From Cyclospora cayetanensis (Eukaryota > Apicomplexa > Conoidasida > Eucoccidiorida > Eimeriidae): DNA of 64,000 nucleotides. Numbering within the stretch: the stretch's first letter is position 1; each line of letters opens with the position of its first letter. The DNA is taken from positions 58,793 to 122,792 of the forward strand of contig NW_020312064.1 in the NCBI RefSeq assembly GCF_002999335.1, written 5' to 3'. Positions 59,116 to 64,000 of this stretch are shown one piece after another. Below the pieces are notes generated by a model that had not been told where the DNA came from, searched no databases, and saw nothing but the letters and a program-made list of their open reading frames with translations. Position numbers and translations under genes: made by a program.

Positions 59116-59253
59116 CGCCAATGGGGGGCAATATGTATAATAAAAGGAGTTGCTAGAGTAAATTGGAACATGCTCGAGACAAAATATATCACACTGCTGC
59201 TGGTACTTTCGCATTTGATCACAAACGTTCTCCAGTCTAGTGTCGGTGAATAG
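57733..59253 (+). CDS. EGF-domain type I membrane protein (copy 2), stop-loss C-terminus
   Basis: 506 residues. Signal peptide, spacer, Cys-rich module, five EGF-like domains and helix are as in copy 1. The coding differences seen are few: L to F and P to S in the leader, G to R and T to A in the spacer, I to T in the last EGF domain, and several changes just after the helix (TYVRSGLELNDEE instead of TYMRPDSELNDEE). The end of the duplication replaces the TGA, so the frame runs on for more than 40 residues of unrelated sequence. That extension includes a second hydrophobic stretch, YITLLLVLSHLITNVL. It may still be expressed, but with an altered tail; the protein could be mis-sorted or the copy could be decaying. 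Confidence 0.72.
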   Translation: MKDFCGLRVFAVSLLTITVTATFVSVYSSALAEVKGEGEGVLLSQSPESTREATGQLALTSTLRSVTGHSNPGIEALEQAATAAVEVASSTKSSGSGWLNPAFKDIRNYVCKYSVDGGPCRNRSYGDYPSGLKCPPSYCCSKTHMLHGQSGEWCTNKWALCNGLLHYGDSSHGGCSCDSYGNKCPESSSCKQEDVAHGGTYCECNEGYIGDGTSCVEDLCRSSPCHPGTCMLVDGQVQCTCPEYYEVNNDTVPQTCWMRDMCSDSPCGDNTSTKACYHEGPGRYSCECNLGYTSVKVEGKLMCDDIFNHFVCSSNPCGIEGVQECVDTSQGVICTCFTGHSLVKETAQYRCARDDPCLTSPCGSLSTANRCVATSTAYMCTCTDGYTVATGETGQYCAKDEEGTNYVLYGGIGGGVLLLLSAFACTYVRSGLELNDEEVKFLKENAQEVSDSAYFSPGRGWRQWGAICIIKGVARVNWNMLETKYITLLLVLSHLITNVLQSSVGE

Positions 59254-60356
59254 AATAGCTTGGGGACCAGTAACCACTCTCCTGGCTGGGAAAGCGGCCT
59301 CAAAGGTTTTTGCATGCATATTCGGATCTGCTGCATCCACAGGTGCCTATGTGACATCAGCACAGGCAGGACATTGGGTGGTAGCGACAGCACCAGCACT
59401 AAGAACATGCGTTGTCTCGGTGCATATTTATAATGACGTCTGTGCTGTGGCTTAGTTTTTGTCCGGCTATATAGAGTTTGGAGTGGCTATAATTTTGTCA
59501 CACCATATCTAGCCAAATACATACGCTTGTGCACATGGGCTTCTCGTCGAGGCTGTAGCGTTGTCGGATTACAAATCCGTGTACTCCACGTACTGTGGAC
59601 GCACAGGAGAGGGGCTATATGCACATCTGTGCCCCAGTATTCCATATCCATCTTTCATGATAGACTTTCGGTTTGTTCAGTTGCTGGCTAGCTGACGAAG
59701 TAGCGAGCATTCTTTTTCACTCTTTACCTGTTCGTTTCTGCATCGCTGCTTTTCTCTGTGCCGACCATTTTGCTCTGTTTCGCAGAGTATTACTTCTTGC
59801 TGATTCCTTTGCTCTCCCTTTATCTAGTGTCTCTTTCTTGGTTGCGTATCCGCTCGTGGGGTTGCTTCCCTACATTCTACCTACTTACCCGCACCTTTTC
59901 CTCCCTTGGGTCCAGGCAAAACATTCTGTGGCTCTTGATGCCTCTGCGCCTAACTTTACAGTGTTTCAAGTGTGGCGTCGAGCCACAAATCCTCAGATCT
60001 TGAAATTCAGCCGTCTGCATTGGAGCCTACACTGTTGCGATAATTCTTGAACGCCAAGTAGGAATCTTCAAATTGTCAAGTCCAAATCTCGGGAGAATCG
60101 GGCACAATATTTTTATCTTTCCGCATGCACTCGAAGCCAGACGCATTTACTTTTGTTTTCGCAGACTAGCCACCAACTGCCATGGAGGCTTTTCGTCACT
60201 CCCTTTTTTCACCTCCCCTCGGTTACCTTTTTCGCTCCCTCTCTCTCGTTCTGTCCCTCTGGACCTACCTGTGTTTCTCTTTTCCCTTTGTCGGCTCGCT
60301 TTTAATCTTTGACTGTTTGCCAGTATCGTGTTTCCTGATGAGTTTTCGTGGCTTGA
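59254..60356. other. intergenic stretch
   Basis: Pyrimidine-rich in places (about 59700-60300). Open frames are rich in Leu, Ser and Phe and look non-coding. No RNA gene was seen. Confidence 0.4.
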
Positions 60357-60918
60357 TTACCCCCTGTTCACCCTTTCCTGCACAGTGTCTGTACGGAATT
60401 TCCTTAAGCTGCGTGCCTCTACAAACTGATTTTCTTCAGCGTTTTTGTCTGCTACGGTAGGCTCCTGACCGCGTACACCTCGAAGGTATAATGCCTCGAA
60501 ATAGTCGCGCATTTCTTTGAAAGCCTCTCCCCCCTGTCGAATCATTAAAGTGTGCAACCATGAATCAAGAGGATAGGTCCGTATAAAGACGATCAGTGCA
60601 GCAGCGTTTATTGAAGTGAAAATGACGCATACAGCTTCTCATGCAACAATGGTAAGAGGCATATCGTTGCATCCTTAATTCCTAAGGCGAACAGGGGGTT
60701 TTCGATACTACCTTTCATCAGAGCCGAAATGAAGCGTACAGCGAATTCATGTATGCATACACTTCCAGTACCAAAACGACATCCCATAAATAAGAAAAGT
60801 ACATCGGCCCTTATCGAACTCAGGACAAGAAAAACGACATACGTCGCCCACACTGTATCTCGGGGAGTGTGCGACAAACAAGCGCAGAAACTGCCACAGG
60901 GAATCCCGCAATTAAACC
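60357..60918 (-). CDS. C-terminal part of a multipass membrane protein
   Basis: Two exons on the minus strand, 60918-60712 and 60637-60357, are joined by a 74-nt GT-AG intron in phase. The product has hydrophobic segments TYVVFLVLSSIRADVLFLFM and VIFTSINAAALIVFIRTY. Between them is FAVRFISALMK, and after them a charged tail, GEAFKEMRDYFEALYLRG, ending KFRTDTVQERVNRG. This looks like the end of a transporter-like or other multipass protein. No family was recognised. The first exon opens at a GTAG acceptor, but no upstream exon was found before the next gene at 61174, so this may be a fragment. Confidence 0.45.
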
Positions 60919-61173
60919 CTACAGCATAAATCATACACGCTAGGTGCTGGACGCACAAATGGATGTTGGGGATCACACACTCCCGTACATAAGTACTGTC
61001 TCAGGATTTTTTGGTGTTCCTGCGGCTGCTTTCGTTACTGTCGCTATGACACTGTTGCTGCTGCATGGAGCAGTGCGCTTGCGACTGCTAGTACCACTGT
61101 TACTGCTCCTAACTCTGCTGCAAGACTCATGAATCTACCGGTACTACTGGTAGATTTTGGTGTTGTTTGAGCT

Positions 61174-62480
61174 TCAGCTCTCCCTCATCGTTCTGCCGCC
61201 ACTGCTACTGGGTCGAGCCCAAGTGGAAGGTGAAGGCTGCACAGCTTGCTGATCCGCGGACGGTCCCAATGCGCCTGCTGCCTGTGGCATTTCCGTGGAG
61301 TCGCCTGCATCTCCGAACTCATCACTAACAGCAGAAGCATTTCTTTTGTTGTGCGTCACGTAAAGTAGCACAGCAGCGCCCACACCGCCATCGCTCAAAC
61401 CTGCCAGGATATATGTGTTGTAACCTCTAGTGCTTTCGTCTACCTGGCAACATTGCTAGTTACTCCCCGTGAAAAGCGTACAGCCACTTTGACACTGACA
61501 AGTGTGCTTTGATTCATCTGCCGAGCAGAACATTGCGGCGGGTGCCCCGCACACATTGTTGTTTCAGGGGTTTTCATATTCGCACGTCCTGCCGAAAGAG
61601 GCTTGGACTAGCCTGATTCCGGATCTACAGGTGGATCTAAAACTATCCTCGGTGTCTTCGCAGCTCTCAAGTACCCTCGAGCCACACGGAAGATCGAAAC
61701 ACTTCAAGATGCTCTCGGATCTGACACGCTTGGCGGTTCCCGAAGGCTTACCGCCGACATGCCCTGTTGTGCCCGTGCACTGATACTCTGTCAGGCTGAC
61801 GGTCCTACAATCCAGCGCAGCCGTGCTGTTCTCGCAAAGTCGATCTTTGCAGAGGTCGCTTAGCTCGCACTTGCTGGACAGGCCTAATCCCGTGGTGCCG
61901 TAGCCGTCTGCACGCCGGCAAGTCGGGGTAATACCGTCCAGCTCGCAGCTCCCAGGGTAGCGTTTGACGCCCTTGCACGGATCTTCTACACATTTGCCCA
62001 CGTGAAGGATATATCCGTCATCGCAAGTACAATAGACGCTACCGTAGTCCCCTGACTCGTCCACACAGGAGCTGTTCGCCGGAAACAAGTTACCTTTTGT
62101 CGCACGGGTGCAGCGGCCGTAGCTGTACTAGGTATGGTAGACCAGAGCTAAGCCGCCGCAACTTCCATGAGCACATTTCGTCTTGATTCAGCATTCTTTG
62201 AATTGACAGTACAACTGAGTGAGCCAATTACTGTGCTTGCGACTCGCGCATGATCCCCCACGTGGAGATATGCGGCAAACATAGTGCCTGTCAGCAGGAT
62301 TTTTAAACGAATCATCATCAGACTGCAAGTAAGAGGGAGCAGACGAAGAAGATGATGAGGAAATAGGAGGTGCCACCAAAGCGGAGTCAGCGCGTTTCTG
62401 AGACTCATATGCGTCATCGTTTTCATCTTCATGACGCTGCTCCTGATCTATTTTCTCCGCAGCTAGATGATTGCCCTTAC
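61174..62480 (-). pseudogene. diverged EGF-domain membrane protein paralogue with in-frame stops
   Basis: A single minus-strand frame can be followed from about 62480 to 61174. It shows SFKNPADRHYVCRIS (compare AFKDIRNYVCKYS in copy 1), then GSVYCTCDDGYILHVGKC and DLCKDRLCENSTAALDC. It goes on with CFDLPCGSRVLESCEDTEDS, a further Cys pattern, a helix region with YILAGLSDGGVGAAVLLYV, and a 60-residue tail. Domain order equals that of the two plus-strand copies. The frame is broken by four stop codons (top positions 62190 TGA, 62130 TAG, 61566 TGA, 61458 TAG), but no frameshift is needed anywhere. It is in inverted orientation. Short introns hiding some of the stops cannot be excluded, but I found no clean splice pair. 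Confidence 0.65.
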
Positions 62481-62762
62481 GCGCTTCTGGCTGATAATCA
62501 TGAGGGTACTACCTCTCAAGCGCTTGTTGTTTCCGCTGAGAACGCTGCCGATGCGACTCTTCTACGTGCCGCTTTTACGGAGTTGCTGCATGTCGCGCTG
62601 CTGCAGCTATACAAGCTGGTCTTGCTGCAGTTCCCTATGAGAATGTGCCTGACTCAGCCTTTCTATTAGGAGCTGTTCAGTCTGCTGCTGTTGATAATGA
62701 CACGGAGCTTCAAGTTTTTTCTGCTCATGATAAACATGCTACATAGTACGTTTCTGCTCGTG

Positions 62763-63017
62763 CTATCGATCCTGCTTCTGATGCAGTCCAGGCATACCCT
62801 CCAAGTTTTGCAGCTCCAGTTCATGCCCATTGAATCGCTCATTGTGCCGCATCTTCTCTTCGTCAAAAATGCCCGTCCGACCCTCATTACCAGGCCGACG
62901 CTGCTCTTCCTGCTGTAGACCTTGCTGTTGATTAGGCCTCTGGTGCAGAATAATTAGCTTTTGCTGCTGCGCTTGCACCTGATGGGACTTCTGCAGCGTA
63001 TTCGGATCAAAGCCCAT
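62763..63017 (-). pseudogene. decayed Gln-rich repeat segment
   Basis: This open piece contains LQQEEQRRPGNEGRTGIFDE. It aligns in pattern with SQQEEHRLPSDEGLGDAAEG of the next feature upstream, so it looks like an older, frame-shifted copy of the same acidic repeat protein. Confidence 0.4.
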
Positions 63018-63081
63018 GTGCCCATCACCTTCTAGCAGCTCTCTATCCGCGAGTCCTTTTTATTTCAAGGTTAGCCAGCGG

Positions 63082-64000
63082 CTACTCTTTTTGTGGTGGC
63101 TGCCGCTGCTTAGAAGGCGTGTGCTTTTTTTGCTGCTTATCGAAATTCTGGTGCTGCGGCGAGTTCGTCTGGTGGGGCTTTGACAACGCTTTCTCACCGA
63201 TATCCACATGCTCACCACCCTCAAGCTGTTCTCCTTCTGCAGCGTCCCCCAGACCTTCATCACTTGGCAAACGGTGCTCTTCCTGCTGTGACTCCTGCGG
63301 AGGATGAGGCTGCTGCTGATGATGATTATTGGATCCGTGATGGTGTGGTTGCTCCTGATCGATCATTTTCAGCGCGTCCAAATCCAAGTTCGGATGCTCA
63401 CCATTCTCCAGTTTCCTTGAATAGGTAACAGAAAGCCAACGCTCTCCATGGGGCGGCGGTGTCACCTGCAGCGACATTTCAGGCGCCTGATCATGTTGCA
63501 GTCCATTGGCGTCGGGGTTCATACCTTCGTCACCCTCCACCTGCTCCCTATTCACATCACTCTCCATACCGCTAACTAGCGCACGTCTTGCCTGCCCCTC
63601 TGGATCCTCATGCCGAATACGCATTCGATCCTGTGGATGATGACTACTGCTGTGCTCTTCCTGCTCATCATGCTCTTCATGCTGGTGCGATTGCTCCTCA
63701 TCATCCAGCCGCAATGCCATTTCCTCGGTGTTCGTATCCTCATCAGCCTCTTCATAATTTTTCAAGGCTGCATGCTCCACACCGTCACCACCTGGCACAT
63801 GCGTTTCCTGGTGATCTGGATCCTCATGCCGAATATGCATTCGATCCTGTGGACGATGAATACCGCTGTGCTGTTCCTGCTCATCATGCTCTTCATGCTG
63901 GTGCGATTGCTCCTCATCATCCAGCCGCAATGCCATTTCCTCGGTGTTCGTATCCTCATCAGCCTCTTCATAATTTTTCAAGGCTGCATGCTCCACACCG
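63082..64000 (-). CDS. acidic His/Gln-rich repeat protein, partial
   Basis: The frame is open from the window edge down to a TAG at 63082-63084, at least 305 codons. It has two 72-residue tandem units beginning EHAALKNYEEADEDTNTEEM and containing DDEEQSHQHEEHDEQ and a RPQDRM/HPQDRM motif. A unique acidic section, GMESDVNREQVEGDEG, is followed by a His/Gln-rich end (HHHGSNNHHQQQPHPPQ; KPHQTNSPQHQNFDKQQ). There is no Cys and no membrane helix. It shares reading phase with the EGF pseudogene downstream, whose start is also acidic (EQRHEDENDDAYES). It may therefore be the N-terminal region of that gene, now cut off by stops. The start lies outside the window. Confidence 0.5.
   Translation of the reverse strand, partial: GVEHAALKNYEEADEDTNTEEMALRLDDEEQSHQHEEHDEQEQHSGIHRPQDRMHIRHEDPDHQETHVPGGDGVEHAALKNYEEADEDTNTEEMALRLDDEEQSHQHEEHDEQEEHSSSHHPQDRMRIRHEDPEGQARRALVSGMESDVNREQVEGDEGMNPDANGLQHDQAPEMSLQVTPPPHGERWLSVTYSRKLENGEHPNLDLDALKMIDQEQPHHHGSNNHHQQQPHPPQESQQEEHRLPSDEGLGDAAEGEQLEGGEHVDIGEKALSKPHQTNSPQHQNFDKQQKKHTPSKQRQPPQKE
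63569..64000 (-). repeat. 216-bp tandem repeat, two units, open at window edge
   Basis: The 216-bp period is shown by the recurring ctccacaccg at 63775-63784 and 63991-64000. The first 150 bases of the units are almost identical; they diverge towards their ends. The array probably goes on beyond 64000. Confidence 0.9.

Overview
The window looks like nuclear DNA of a coccidian apicomplexan of the Eimeria/Cyclospora group. Genes have many short introns with GT-AG borders. Coding regions carry runs of CAG-type triplets that encode Ala, Gln and Ser tracts. There is an EF-Ts with a signal-like leader, as expected for apicoplast import, and a set of EGF-domain type I membrane proteins that resemble micronemal adhesins. 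The species cannot be fixed from the sequence alone.

Layout. 0-0.6 kb (+): 3' part of a Cgr1/CCDC86-like nucleolar protein. 2.1-5.1 kb (-) and 6.4-10.3 kb (+): a head-to-head pair, a CCDC42/CFAP73-family axonemal coiled-coil protein and a two-domain adenylate kinase of the AK8 type. Both families belong to motile cilia, which in this group exist only in microgametes. 11.3-13.1 kb (+): apicoplast-type EF-Ts in three exons. 14.6-16.9 kb (+): a six-exon gene that I do not recognise. 18.5-23.8 kb (-): a large protein with RCC1 repeats followed by IPT/filamin-like modules. 25.0-27.7 kb (+): an ALKBH1-type dioxygenase. 29.6-32.7 kb and 34.9-36.7 kb (+): low-complexity proteins of unknown function. 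40.0-47.0 kb (+): a ten-exon armadillo plus coiled-coil protein resembling the tether p115/Uso1.

47-54 kb is gene-poor and holds a decayed Ty3/gypsy-type retroelement with recognisable RT, RNase H and integrase pieces. 54.2-59.3 kb contains a 1,719-bp direct duplication (offset 3,225 bp, no indels) carrying two nearly identical EGF-domain membrane proteins, with a small two-exon gene between them. On the opposite strand at 61.2-62.5 kb lies a third, diverged paralogue with four in-frame stop codons but no frameshift. From 62.7 kb to the window edge there is an acidic, His/Gln-rich repeat protein with 216-bp tandem units; it is in the same frame as the third paralogue and may be its upstream part.

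Exon borders were worked out by hand from splice signals, reading phase and family alignment. For AK8, EF-Ts, the 14.6-kb gene, the RCC1 gene, ALKBH1 and the Uso1-like gene, every exon joins in phase. Two introns need GC-AG borders to keep the frame. The most promising region for something undescribed is the EGF/acidic-repeat cluster at 54-64 kb.
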